Shown here: piece after piece, positions 9,671 through 24,100 of the stretch | Numbering within the stretch: position 1 is the first letter of the stretch | Layout of the letters: each line of letters opens with the position of its first letter | Source of the DNA: Sesamum alatum | Taxonomy: Eukaryota; Streptophyta; Magnoliopsida; Lamiales; Pedaliaceae | NCBI GenBank assembly: GCA_034509735.1 | Contig: JACGWO010000001.1 | Coordinates: 29,267,966 to 29,331,965 of the forward strand | Length of the DNA stretch: 64,000 nucleotides | Direction of reading: 5' to 3' | Notes under the pieces: model-generated | What the model saw: only the letters and a program-made list of their open reading frames with translations | Databases searched by the model: none | Told to the model about the DNA's origin: nothing | Position numbers and translations under genes: made by a program

Positions 9671-12600
9671 CAGATTTATTATTTATTATTTATGTTCTAC
9701 AATCTATTTGCGGTTATGATAAATTTTTAAAATCAATAATGTATTTTTAGTTATATGGACCATAAGATGGCTAAATTAATTTCCTTTATTTTATATCTAT
9801 TGATTACTTTTATTACTGCCATTATTTTTACATTTACAATGTAATATATTTATAAAAAATGCCTTTACGTAGAATATGAAATAATAAAAAAAATCATTAT
9901 CTAAGTTAATGTTATTATTTTGATACTTTTGTATGTTATTTGGATTAAATAATTGTAATGTAAGAATTACAATTTTTGTTGAAGCAAAATTTCTACAAAT
10001 TAATTTATTTATTATGCTCAAATTAATAATAATTCAATTTCATAAGGTAATAAAAACAAAGGTGGTTAAAATTTACCTCAAATACAGATAAATATAATTT
10101 ATAACAAAATTTATTATTTATGCTTATATGATTATTGTAAAAAATCACTAATATTGTATTTATATTACATTTTTTGTGAATCTAACATTTAATTAACTCC
10201 AATAATTTTTTCACATTTATAATGTATATTTATATTTTTTGTGAATTTAACATTTAATTAAATCCAATTGTTTTTTCACATTTATAATGTATATTTATAC
10301 TTTTTGGGAATTTAACATTTAATCATCTCCAATTGTTTTTTCACATTCATAATGTATATTTATTAAAAATGTCAGAATATGAAATAAGGAGAAATTTGCC
10401 AATTGTAAACTCCTATTATATTGATAAATAATTATAATGTAAAGAACTAATTATTTATGCTAAAGCAAAATCTCTACAATTTTAAAAAAATAATTTATTT
10501 ATTATGATTTGTGAAAAATGTTTATTGAAATATATTAAAATTAAATAATTATTCAATTTCTAACGGCAATAAAAAGAGGATAATGTTGATATTTATTTCA
10601 AAATAGAAATATTTTAATTTTATAAATTTTATTCAATTTTCCTACTAATTGTAAAATATCACTACTAGTTTTGTGAATTTACATTCATAAGGTAATAAAA
10701 AGAAGGTGGTTAAAATTTACCTCAAATTTTAAAATAAAATTTATTATTTATATCAAAATAAAGATATCCTGGCTTATATGGTTATTGTAAAAAATCTCAG
10801 ATACTAAATAGTTTTTCTTTTATATTTTGTGAATTTAACATTTAATTAACTCCAATTGTTTTTTCACATTTATAATGTATATCGATTGAAAATGTCAGAA
10901 TATGAAATATGGAGAAATTTGCCAATCATTATTTATTGCATTTAATGTAAAGAACTAATTATTTATGTTCTACAATTTTAAAAGAATTAATTTACTTATT
11001 ATGCCATAAATTTCAAAAGAAACATAATTTTTCTAGCTTATATGATCCTATTAATTGTAATATTGCATAATACGTTTTTCTTCGATTTCATGAATTTTAC
11101 TTTTATTGATTTTTATAAAGAACTATTATTTATGTTAAAGCAAAATTTCTATAATTTAATAAAAGATTAATTTATTTATGGTAAATATTTATTAAAAAAT
11201 TTACATATATTGATTACTTTTGGTATTTATGACTCCTATTATATTTATAAATAATTATAGATAATTCTATTGTAAAGAAATAATTATTTATGTTAAATCA
11301 AAATCTCTACAATTTAAAAATAATTAATTTATTTATTATGATTTGTGCAAAATGTTTATTGAAATATATATCAAAATAAAAATATTTTATTATATAAAGT
11401 TTTATTATCTGTTTGCGGTTATGATAAATTTTTAAAATCATTAATATATTTTTATTTACATGGACTATAAGATGGCTAAATTAATTTCTTTTATTTTATA
11501 TGTATTGATTACTTTTATTACTGCCATTGTTTTTACATTTATAATCTAATATATTAATAAAAAAATCATTATCTAAGTTAATGTTATTATTACATTTACT
11601 TTTGTATGTTATTTAGATTAAATAATTATAATGTAAGAATTACTATTTATATTGAAGCAAAATTTCTACAAACTAATTTATTTATTGTGCTCAAATTAAG
11701 AATAATTCAATTTCATAAGGTAATAAAAAGAAGGTGGTTAAAATTTACCTCATATACAATTTATAGCAAAATAAAGATATCCTAACTTATATGGTTATTG
11801 TAAAAAAAAACTGATACTAAATAGTTTTTCTTTTATTTTTTGTGAATTTAACATTTAATTAACTCCAATTGTTTTTTCACATTTATAATGTATATTTATT
11901 GAAAATGTCAAAATATGAAATAAGGAGAAATTTGCCAATTTTGAATAGTATATGTCCCAACAATATTAATGCTTTAAATGTAATTTACTATGGTATGTTA
12001 TTTGGATTACTAATTATTTATAGCAAAATTTCTATAATTTAATAAAAATAATTTATTTATTATGTGAACGCACTATGACAAATCATTATTTTATTGCATG
12101 TAATGTAAAGCACTAATTATTTATGTTCTACAATTTTAAAAGAATTAATTTACTTATTATGCCATAAATTTCAAAAGAAACATAATTTTTCTAGCTTATA
12201 GGATCCTACTAGTTGTAATATTGCATAGTACGTTTTTCTTCTATTTTATGAATTTTACATTTATTGATTTTTATAAAGAACTATTATTTATTGTAAAGCA
12301 AAATTTCTATAATTTAATAATTACTTTTGGTATTTATGACTCCTATTATATTTATAAATAATTATAGATAATTCTAATGTAAAGAACTAAATTATTTATG
12401 GTAAATCAAAACCTCTACAATTTAAAAAAAATTAATTTATTTATTATGATTTGTCAAAAATGTTTATTGAAATATATTCAAATTAAAAGGTAATAAAAAG
12501 AGGTTAATATTTAACTCAAATACAAGTACAAATATATAAATAATTTATTATTTATATCAAAATAAAAATATTTTATTTTATAAAATTTTATCACTATTTG

Positions 12601-14952
12601 TTTTGTGGACATCTATTGATATTAGTTATCTATTTGTGGTTATGATAAATTTTTAAAATTATTAATGTATTTTTATTTATATGGATCATAAGATGGCTAA
12701 ATTGATTTCTTTTATTTTATCTCTATTGATTACTTTTATTACTGCCATTGTTTTTATATTTACAATTTAATATATTTATAAAAATTGCGTTTATGTAGAG
12801 TACGAAATAATAAAAAAACCATTATCTAAGTTAATATTATTTTGATACTTTTGTATGTTATTTGGATTAAATAATTATAATTTAAGAATTACTATTTATG
12901 TTGAAGGAAAATTTCTGCAAATTAATTTATTTATTTTGCTCAAATTAAGAATAATTCAATTTCATAAGGTAATAAAAAGAAGGTGGTTAAAATTTATCTC
13001 AAATACAAATAAATATAATTTATTTGTTATTTATATCAAAATAAAGATATCCTAGCATAATTTAATAAAAAATAATTTATTTATTATGATTTGTGAAATC
13101 ATTATTTATTGCATTTCATGTACAGAACTAATTATTTATGTTCTACAATTTTAAAAAGAATTAATTTACTTATTATGCCATAAATTTCAAAAGAAACATA
13201 ATTTTTCTTGCTTATAGGATCCTCCTACTAATTGTAATATTGCATACGTTTTTCTTCTATTTTAGGAATTTTACATTTATTATTTTTCTAAAGATCTATT
13301 ATTTATTTGAAAGCAAAATTTCTATAATTTAATAAAATATTAATTTATTTATGGTAAATATTTATAAATAAATATAGAGATTTCTAATGTAAAGAACTTA
13401 TTATTTATGTTAAATCAAAATCTCTATAATTTTTTAAAAAAAAATTTATTTATTTATTATGATTAGTGCAAAATGTTTATTGATATATTTTCAAATTAAA
13501 TAATAATTCAATTTCAAAAGGTAAATTCAGTTAATATTTAACTCAAATGAAAATATAAATTACAAAATAATTTAAAATTTATATCAAAATAAAAATATTT
13601 TATTTTATCAAGTTTTATTAAAAATTTTCCTACTAACCGTAAAATATCACTATTAGTTTTGTGAATTTTCATCTATGATATTACGTAGAATAGGAAATAA
13701 TAAAAAAATCATTATCTAAGTTAATGTTATTATTTTGATACTTTAGTATGTTATTTGGATTAAATAATTATAATGTAAGAATTACTATTTATGTTGAAGC
13801 AAAAATTCTACAATTTAATTTATTTATTGTGCTCAGATTAGGAATAATTCAATTTCATAAGGTAATAAAAAGAATTCAATTTCATAAGGTAATAAAAGAA
13901 GGTGGTTAAAATTTACCTCAAATACAAATAAATATAATTTTAAACAGAATTTATTATTTATATCAAAATAAAGATATCCTAGCTTATATGATTATTGTAA
14001 AAAATCAATGATATTGTATTTATAGTGCTAAATAGTTTTTCTTTTATTTTTTGTGAATTTAGCATTTAATTAACTCCAATTGTTTTTTCACATTTATAAT
14101 GTATATTTAGTGCAAATGTCAGAATATGAAATAAGGAGAAATTTTCCATTTTGAATAGTATATGTCCCAACAATATTAATGGTCTAAATGTAATTTACTT
14201 GGTATTTTATTTGGATTACTAATTAGTTATAGCAAAATTTCTACAATTTCATAAAAAATAATTTATTTATTATGATTTGTGAAGTCATTATTTATTGCAT
14301 TTAATGTAAAGAACTGATTATTTATGTTCTACAATTTTTAAAATAATTAATTAACTTATTATGCCATAAATTTCAAAGAAACATAATTTTTCTAGCTTAT
14401 AAGATCCTACTAATTGTAATATTTCATAGTACGTGTTTCTTCAATTTTATGAATTTTACTTTTATTGATTTTTATAAAGAACTATTATTTATCTTAAAGC
14501 TAAATTTCTGTAGTTTAATAAAAGATATTAATATATTTATGGTAAATATTTATTAAAAAATTTACATATATTGATTGCTTTTGGTATTTATGACTCCTAT
14601 TATATTTGTAAATAATTATAGATAATTCTAATGTAAAGAACTAAGTATTTATGCTAAATCAAAATCTCTACAATTTTAAAAAAATTAATTTATTTATTGT
14701 GATATCTGCAAAATGTTTATTGAAATATTTTCAAATTAAATGATAATTCAATTTCAAGTGGTAATAAAAAGAGGTTAATATTTGACTCAAATACAAATAT
14801 AAATTGCAAAATAATTTAATATTTATATCAAAACAAACATATTTTATTTTATCAAGTTGTTTTAAATTTTATCACTATTAGTTTTGTGAATTTACATCTA
14901 GATATTAGTTATCTATTTGCGATCTTCCAGCTTGTATAATAAATTGTTAAAA
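9671..14952 (+). repeat. Diverged AT-rich repeat zone, main part
   Basis: This is about 5.3 kb of irregularly reiterated AT-rich motifs. The block tgtgaatttaacatttaatt ... tataatgtatatttatt followed by gaaataaggagaaatttgcc appears near 10330, 10830, 11840 and 14060. The block tattatgccataaatttcaaaa appears near 11000, 12150, 13180 and 14360. The block tttcataaggtaataaaaag appears near 10040, 11710, 12960 and 13850. Spacing is irregular because of deletions and local duplications. It is the apparent ancestor of the AT-rich body of the 1.15-kb array. Small reading frames (such as 9797-10021 and 12855-13055) are chance. Confidence 0.8.
10171..10365 (+). repeat. 65-bp tandem triplication inside the AT-rich zone
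   Basis: The tg(t/g)gaat(c/t)taacatttaat segment starts at 10175, 10240 and 10305, each followed by a tcacatt(t/c)ataatgtatattta end. The period is 65 bp. The same block occurs only singly elsewhere in the zone. Confidence 0.85.
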
Positions 14953-15170
14953 TAACTTTACAATCAGTCCTCGGTAGCTACAATCTCCTTCTCGTAAGGG
15001 AAAATGTTTCTTGAAGCAAGAAATTCTTAGTCAAGTGTTCACTTGCCCCTCAACATGAGGAGGTATGTTCTTGTTTATACTAATGACATAAATAAAGTAA
15101 GTGTCGACTCTTTATTATTTTGCTCATTTTTTCTCTTTAGTAACAGATATAAATGGAAACCTCTTGAGGG
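14953..15170. other. Unique left part of the segment inserted into the AT repeat
   Basis: Non-repetitive sequence of more balanced composition (ctacaatctccttctcgtaa near 14980, cacttgcccctcaacatgag near 15040) immediately precedes the first 1.15-kb unit. Its continuation (15171-15320) is present in every unit, but this left part occurs only once. The natural reading is that one inserted segment spanned 14953 to about 15320 and that only its right part was caught in the later tandem amplification. The origin of the segment is not recognised. The 62-codon frame at 15101-15289 shows no known motif. Confidence 0.6.
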
Positions 15171-18100
15171 GGCTAAGTAGTTGTTTCCTTGGGCCTTCTT
15201 TAATGCTCTTGTTCCATAGATTACTTCTTAATTCCATGGATTATTCTGTCATTTTATCGATCTCTTGGGAAATTTTAGCTCGGATCTGACTCGGTTAAAT
15301 CTGAACCAATCGCATAGCAAGTATATCAACTTGCTTTACAATGCAAACCAAATGTATTGCAATTATAGTACTATTTTTATTTATATGGACCATAAGTTGG
15401 CTAAATTAATTTCTTTTATTTTATACTATTGATTATTTTAATTACTGCCATTGTTTTTACATTTACAATGTAATATATTTATAAAAAATGCCTTTACGTA
15501 GAATATGAAATAATAAAATCTAAGTTAATGTTATTATTTTGATACTTTTGTATGTTATTTGGATTAAATAATTATAATGTAAGAATTAATTTGCAAAATT
15601 TGTACAAAATAATTTTTTTATTGTGCTCAAGTTAGTAATAATTCAATTTCATAAGGTAATAAAAAGAAGGTGGTTAAAATTTACCTCAAATACATAAATA
15701 TAAAACAAAATTTATTATTTATATCAGGATAAAGATATTCTCGTTTTTCTTTTTTTTTTTTGTGAATTTAACATTTAATTAACTCCAATTGTTTTTTACA
15801 TTTATAATGTATATTTATTAAAAATGCCAGAATTTGAAATAAGGAGAAATTTGCCAATTTTGAAGTATATGTCCCTACAATATTAATGCTCTAAATGTAA
15901 TTTTACTGTGGTATGTTATTTGGATTACTGATTATTTATAGGGAAATTTCTACAATTTAATAAAAAATGATTTATTTATTTATGATTTGCATTTAATGTA
16001 AAGAACTAATTATTTATGTTCTACAATTTTTAAAGAATTAATTTACTTATTATGCCATAAATTTCAAAAGAAACATAATTTTTCTAGCTTATAGGATCTG
16101 ACTAATTGTAATATTGCATAGTACGTTTTTCTTCTATTTTATGAATTTTACATTTATTGATTTTTATAAAGAACTATTATTTATGTTAAAGAAAAATTTC
16201 TATAATTTAATAAAAAATTAATTTGTTTATGGTAAATATTTATTAAAAAATTTAGGGCTAAGTAGTTTTTTCCTTGGGTCTTCTTTAATGCTCTTGTTCC
16301 ATAGATTACTTCTTAATTCCATGGATTATTCTGTCATTTTATCGATCTCTTGGGAAATTTTAGCTCGGATATGACTCGGTTAAATCTGAACCAATCACAT
16401 AGCAAGTGTAATACACTTGTTGTGTGATTGGTGTATAAGTACGGGAAAGTGACCAATCGCATAGCAAGTATATCCAACTTGCTTTACAATGCAAACCAAA
16501 TGTATTGCAATTATAGTACTATTTTTATTTATATGGACCATAAGTTGGCTAAATTAATTTCTTTTATTTTATACTATTGATTATTTTAATTACTGCCATT
16601 GTTTTTACATTTACAATGTAATATATTTATAAAAAAATGCCTTTACGTAGAATATGAAATAATAAAATCTAAGTTAATGTTATTATTTTGATACTTTTGT
16701 ATGTTATTTGGATTAAATAATTATAATGTAAGAATTAATTTGCAAAATTTGTACAAAATAATTTTTTTATTGTGCTCAAGTTAGTAATAATTCAATTTCA
16801 TAAGGTAATAAAAAGAAGGTGGTTAAAATTTACCTCAAATACATAAATATAAACAAAATTTATTATTTATATCAGGATAAAGATATTCTCGTTTTTCTTT
16901 TTTTTTTTTTTGTGAATTTAACATTTAATTAACTCCAATTGTTTTTTTACATTTATAATGTATATTTATTAAAAATGCCAGAATTTGAAATAAGGAGAAA
17001 TTTGCCAATTTTGAAGTATATGTCCCTACAATATTAATGCTCTAAATGTAATTTTACTGTGGTATGTTATTTGGATTACTGATTATTTATAGGGAAAATT
17101 TCTACAATTTAATAAAAAAATGATTTATTTATTATGATTTGCATTTAATGTAAAGAACTAATTATTTATGTTCTACAATTTTTAAAGAATTAATTTACTT
17201 ATTATGCCATAAATTTCAAAAGAAACATAATTTTTCTAGCTTATAGGATCTGACTAATTGTAATATTGCATAGTACGTTTTTCTTCTATTTTATGAATTT
17301 TACATTTATTGATTTTTATAAAGAACTATTATTTATGTTAAAGAAAAATTTCTATAATTTAATAAAAAATTAATTTGTTTACGGTAAATATTTATTAAAA
17401 AATTTAGGGCTAAGTAGTTTTTTCCTTGGGTCTTCTTTAATGCTCTTGTTCCATAGATTACGTCTTAATTCCATGGATTATTCTGTCATTTTATCGATCT
17501 CTTGGGAAATTTTAGCTCGGATCTGACTCGGTTAAATCTGAACCAATCACATAGCAAGTGTAATACACTTGTTGTGTGATTGGTGTATAAGTACGGGAAA
17601 GTGACCAATCGCATAGCAAGTATATCCAACTTGCTTTACAATGCAAACCAAATGTATTGCAATTATAGTACTATTTTTATTTATATGGACCATAAGTTGG
17701 CTAAATTAATTTCTTTTTATTTTATACTATTGATTATTTTAATTACTGCCATTGTTTTTACATTTACAATGTAATATATTTATAAAAAAATGCCTTTACG
17801 TAGAATATGAAATAATAAATCTAAGTTAATGTTATTATTTTGATACTTTTGTATGTTATTTGGATTAAATAATTATAATGTAAGAATTAATTTGCAAAAT
17901 TTGTACAAAATAATTTTTTTATTGTGCTCAAGTTAGTAATAATTCAATTTCATAAGGTAATAAAAAGAAGGTGGTTAAAATTTACCTCAAATACATAAAT
18001 ATAAAACAAAATTTATTATTTATATCAGGATAAAGATATTCTCGTTTTTCTTTTTTTTTTTTTTGTGAATTTAACATTTAATTAACTCCAATAGTTTTTT

Positions 18101-21100
18101 TACATTTATAATGTATATTTATTAAAAATGCCAGAATTTGAAATAAGGAGAAATTGCCAATTTTGAAGTATATGTCCCTACAATATTAATGCTCTAAATG
18201 TAATTTTACTGTGGTATGTTATTTGGATTACTGATTATTTATAGGGAAATTTCTACAATTTAATAAAAAATGATTTATTTATTATGATTTGCATTTAATG
18301 TAAAGAACTAATTATTTATGTTCTACAATTTTTAAAGAATTAATTTACTTATTATGCCATAAATTTCAAAAGAAACATAATTTTTCTAGCTTATAGGATC
18401 TGACTAATTGTAATATTGCATAGTACGTTTTTCTTCTATTTTATGAATTTTACATTTATTGATTTTATAAAGAACTATTATTTATGTTAAAGAAAAATTT
18501 CTATAATTTAATAAAAAATTAATTTGTTTACGGTAAATATTTATTAAAAAATTTAGGGCTAAGTAGTTTTTTCCTTGGGTCTTCTTTAATGCTCTTGTTC
18601 CATAGATTACTTCTTAATTCCATGGATTATTCTGTCATTTTATCGATCTCTTGGGAAATTTTAGCTCGGATCTGACTCGGTTAAATCTGAACCAATCACA
18701 TAGCAAGTGTAATACACTTGTTGTGTGATTGGTGTATAAGTACGGGAAAGTGACCAATCGCATAGCAAGTATATCCAACTTGCTTTACAATGCAAACCAA
18801 ATGTATTGCAATTATAGTACTATTTTTATTTATATGGACCATAAGTTGGCTAAATTAATTTCTTTTATTTTATACTATTGATTATTTTAATTACTGCCAT
18901 TGTTTTTACATTTACAATGTAATATATTTATAAAAAATGCCTTTACGTAGAATATGAAATAATAAAATCTAAGTTAATGTTATTATTTTGATACTTTTGT
19001 ATGTTATTTGGATTAAATAATTATAATGTAAGAATTAATTTGCAAAATTTGTACAAAATAATTTTTTTATTGTGCTCAAGTTAGTAATAATTCAATTTCA
19101 TAAGGTAATAAAAAGAAGGTGGTTAAAATTTACCTCAAATACATAAATATAAAACAAAATTTATTATTTATATCAGGATAAAAGATATTCTCGTTTTTTC
19201 TTTTTTTTTTTTTTTTTTGTGAATTTAACATTTAATTAACTCCAATTGTTTTTTTACATTTATAATGTATATTTATTAAAAATGCCAGAATTTGAAATAA
19301 GGAGAAATTTGCCAATTTTGAAGTATATGTCCCTACAATATTAATGCTCTAAATGTAATTTTACTGTGGTATGTTATTTGGATTACTGATTATTTATAGG
19401 GAAATTTCTACAATTTAATAAAAAATGATTTATTTATTATGATTTGCATTTAATGTAAAGAACTAATTATTTATGTTCTACAATTTTTAAAGAATTAATT
19501 TACTTATTATGCCATAAATTTCAAAAGAAACATAATTTTTCTAGCTTATAGGATCTGACTAATTGTAATATTGCATAGTACGTTTTTCTTCTATTATATG
19601 AAGAAAAATTTCTATAATTTAATAAAAAATTAATTTGTTTATGGTAAATATTTATTAAAAAATTTAGGGCTAAGTAGTTTTTTCCTTGGGTCTTCTTTAA
19701 TGCTCTTGTTCCATAGATTATTTCTTAATTCCATGGATTATTCTGTCATTTTATCGATCTCTTGGGAAATTTTAGCTCGGATCTGACTCGGTTAAATCTG
19801 AACCAATCACATAGCAAGTGTAATACACTTGTTGTGTGATTGGTGTATAAGTACGGGAAAGTGACCAATCGCATAGCAAGTATATCCAACTTGCTTTACA
19901 ATGCAAACCAAATGTATTGCAATTATAGTACTATTTTTATTTATATGGACCATAAGTTGGCTAAATTAATTTCTTTTATTTTATACTATTGATTATTTTT
20001 AATTACTGCATTGTTTTTACATTTACAATGTAATATATTTATAAAAAATGCCTTTACGTAGAATATGAATAATAAAATCTAAGTTAATGTTATTATTTTG
20101 ATACTTTTGTATGTTATTTGGATTAAATAATTATAATGTAAGAATTAATTTGCAAATTTGTACAAAATAATTTTTTTATTGTGCTCAAGTTAGTAATAAT
20201 TCAATTTCATAAGGTAATAAAAAGAAGGTGGTTAAAATTTACCTCAAATACATAAATATAAAACAAAATTTATTATTTATATCAGGATAAAGATATTCTC
20301 GTTTTTCTTTTTTTTTTTTTTTTTTGTGAATTTAACATTTAATTAACTCCAATTGTTTTTTTACATTTATAATGTATATTTATTAAAAATGCCAGAATTT
20401 GAAATAAGGAGAAATTTGCCAATTTTGAAGTATATGTCCCTACAATATTAATGCTCTAAATGTAATTTTACTGTGGTATGTTATTTGGATTACTGATTAT
20501 TTATAGGGAAATTTCTACAATTTAATAAAAAATGATTTATTTATTATGATTTGCATTTAATGTAAAGAACTAATTATTTATGTTCTACAATTTTTAAAGA
20601 ATTAATTTACTTATTATGCCATAAATTTCAAAAGAAACATAATTTTTCTAGCTTATAGGATCTGACTAATTGTAATATTGCATAGTACGTTTTTCTTCTA
20701 TTTTATGAATTTTACATTTATTGATTTTTATAAAGAACTATTATTTTATGTTAAAGAAAAATTTCTATAATTTAATAAAAAATTAATTTGTTTACGGTAA
20801 ATATTTATTAAAAAATTTAGGGCTAAGTAGTTTTTTCCTTGGGTCTTCTTTAATGCTCTTGTTCCATAGATTACTTCTTAATTCCATGGATTATTCTGTC
20901 ATTTTATCGATCTCTTGGGAAATTTTAGCTCGGATCTGACTCGGTTAAATCTGAACCAATCACATAGCAAGTGTAATACACTTGTTGTGTGATTGGTGTA
21001 TAAGTACGGGAAAGTGACCAATCGCATAGCAAGTATATCCAACTTGCTTTACAATGCAAACCAAATGTATTGCAATTATAGTACTATTTTTATTTATATG

Positions 21101-24100
21101 GACCATAAGTTGGCTAAATTAATTTCTTTTATTTTATACTATTGATTATTTTAATTACTGCCATTGTTTTTACATTTACAATGTAATATATTTATAAAAA
21201 AATGCCTTTACGTAGAATATGAAATAATAAAATCTAAGTTAATGTTATTATTTTGATACTTTTGTATGTTATTTGGATTAAATAATTATAATGTAAGAAT
21301 TAATTTGCAAAATTTGTACAAAATAATTTTTTTATTGTGCTCAAGTTAGTAATAATTCAATTGCATAAGGTAATAAAAAGAAGGTGGTTAAAATTTACCT
21401 CAAATACATAAATATAAAACAAAATTTATTATTTATATCAGGATAAAGATATTCTCGTTTTTTTTTTTTTTTTTTTTTTGTGAATTTAACATTTAATTAA
21501 CTCAATTGTTTTTTTACATTTATAATGTATATTTATTAAAATGCCAGAATTTGAAATAAGGAGAAATTTGCCAATTTTGAAGTATATGTCCCTACAATAT
21601 TAATGCTCTAAATGTAATTTTACTGTGGTATGTTATTTGGATTACTGATTATTTATAGGGAAATTTCTACAATTTAATAAAAAATGATTTATTTATTATG
21701 ATTTGCATTTAATGTAAAGAACTAATTATTTATGTTCTACAATTTTTAAAGAATTAATTTACTTATTATGCCATAAATTTCAAAAGAAACATAATTTTTC
21801 TAGCTTATAGGATCTGACTAATTGTAATATTGCATAGTACGTTTTTCTTCTATTTTATGAATTTTACATTTATTGATTTTTATAAAGAACTATTATTTAT
21901 GTTAAAGAAAATTTCTATAATTTAATAAAAAATTAATTTGTTTACGGTAAATATTTATTAAAAAATTTAGGGCTAAGTAGTTTTTTCCTTGGGTCTTCTT
22001 TAATGCTCTTGTTCCATAGATTATTCTTAATTCCATGGATTATTCTGTCATTTTATCGATCTCTTGGGAAATTTTAGCTCGGATCTGACTCGGTTAAATC
22101 TGAACCAATCACATAGCAAGTGTAATACACTTGTTGTGTGATTGGTGTATAAGTACGGGAAAGTGACCAATCGCATAGCAAGTATATCCAACTTGCTTTA
22201 CAATGCAAACAAATGTATTGCAATTATAGTACTATTTTTATTTATATGGACCATAAGTTGGCTAAATTAATTTCTTTTATTTTATACTATTGATTATTTT
22301 AATTACTGCCATTGTTTTTACATTTACAATGTAATATATTTATAAAAAAATGCCTTTACGTAGAATATGAATAATAAAATCTAAGTTAATGTTATTATTT
22401 TGATACTTTTGTATGTTATTTGGATTAAATAATTATAATGTAAGAATTAATTTGCAAAATTTGTACAAAATAATTTTTTTATTGTGCTCAAGTTAGTAAT
22501 AATTCAATTTCATAAGGTAATAAAAAGAAGGTGGTTAAAATTTACCTCAAATACATAAATATAAAACAAAATTTATTATTTATATCAGGATAAAGATATT
22601 CTCGTTTTTTCTTTTTTTTTTTTTTTTTGTGAATTTAACATTTAATTAACTCCAATTGTTTTTTACATTTATAATGTATATTTATTAAAAATGCCAGAAT
22701 TTGAAATAAGGAGAAATTTGCCAATTTTGAAGTATATGTCTACAATATTAATGCTCTAAATGTAATTTTACTGTGGTATGTATTTGGATTACTGATTATT
22801 TATAGGGAAATTTCTACAATTTAATAAAAAATGATTTATTTATTATGATTTGCATTTAATGTAAAGAACTAATTATTTATGTTCTACAATTTTTAAAGAA
22901 TTAATTTACTTATTATGCCATAAATTTCAAAAGAAACATAATTTTTCTAGCTTATAGGATCTGACTAATTGTAATATTGCATAGTACGTTTTTCTTCTAT
23001 TTTATGAATTTTACATTTATTGATTTTTATAAAGAACTATTATTTATGTTAAAGAAAAATTTCTATAATTTAATAAAAAATTAATTTGTTTACGGTAAAT
23101 ATTTATTAAAAAATTTAGGGCTAAGTTAGTTTTTTCCTTGGGTCTTCTTTAATGCTCTTGTTCCATAGATTACTTCTTAATTCCATGGATTATTCTGTCA
23201 TTTTATCGATCTCTTGGGAAATTTTAGCTCGGATCTGACTCGGTTAAATCTGAACCAATCACATAGCAAGTGTAATACACTTGTTGTGTGATTGGTGTAT
23301 AAGTACGGGAAAGTGACAATCGCATAGCAAGTATATCAACTTGCTTTACAATGCAAACCAAATGTATTGCAATTATAGTACTATTTTTATTTATATGGAC
23401 CATAAGTTGGCTAAATTAATTTCTTTTATTTTATACTATTGATTATTTTAATTACTGCCATTGTTTTTTACATTTACAATGTAATATATTTATAAAAAAT
23501 GCCTTTACGTAGAATATGAAATAATAAAATCTAAGTTAATGTTATTATTTTGATACTTTTGTATGTTATTTGGATTAAATAATTATAATGTAAGAATTAA
23601 TTTGCAAAATTTGTACAAAATAATTTTTTTATTGTGCTCAAGTTAGTAATAATTCAATTTCATAGGTAATAAAAAGAAGGTGGTTAAAATTTACCTCAAA
23701 TACATAAATATAAACAAAATTTATTATTTATATCAGGATAAAGATATTCTCGTTTTTTTCTTTTTTTTTTTTTTTTGTGAATTTAACATTTAATTAACTC
23801 CAATTGTTTTTTTACATTTATAATGTATATTTATTAAAAATGCCAGAATTTGAAATAAGGAGAAATTTGCCAATTTTGAAGTATATGTCCCTACAATATT
23901 AATGCTCTAAATGTAATTTTACTGTGGTATGTTATTTGGATTACTGATTATTTATAGGGAAATTTCTACAATTTAATAAAAAATGATTTATTTATTATGA
24001 TTTGCATTTAATGTAAAGAACTAATTATTTATGTTCTACAATTTTTAAAGAATTAATTTACTTATTATGCCATAAATTTCAAAAGAAACATAATTTTTCT

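Noticed and set aside
12855..13055. Similar short ORFs at 12855-13055 and 27385-27636
   Set aside because: The likeness comes from both being copies of the same AT-rich repeat. The composition is Ile/Asn/Lys/Leu low complexity with no motif.
17580..17774. 64-codon ORF inside the 1.15-kb array
   Set aside because: It starts at a non-ATG codon. Neighbouring, nearly identical units break the same frame by single-base indels, so it is not maintained.
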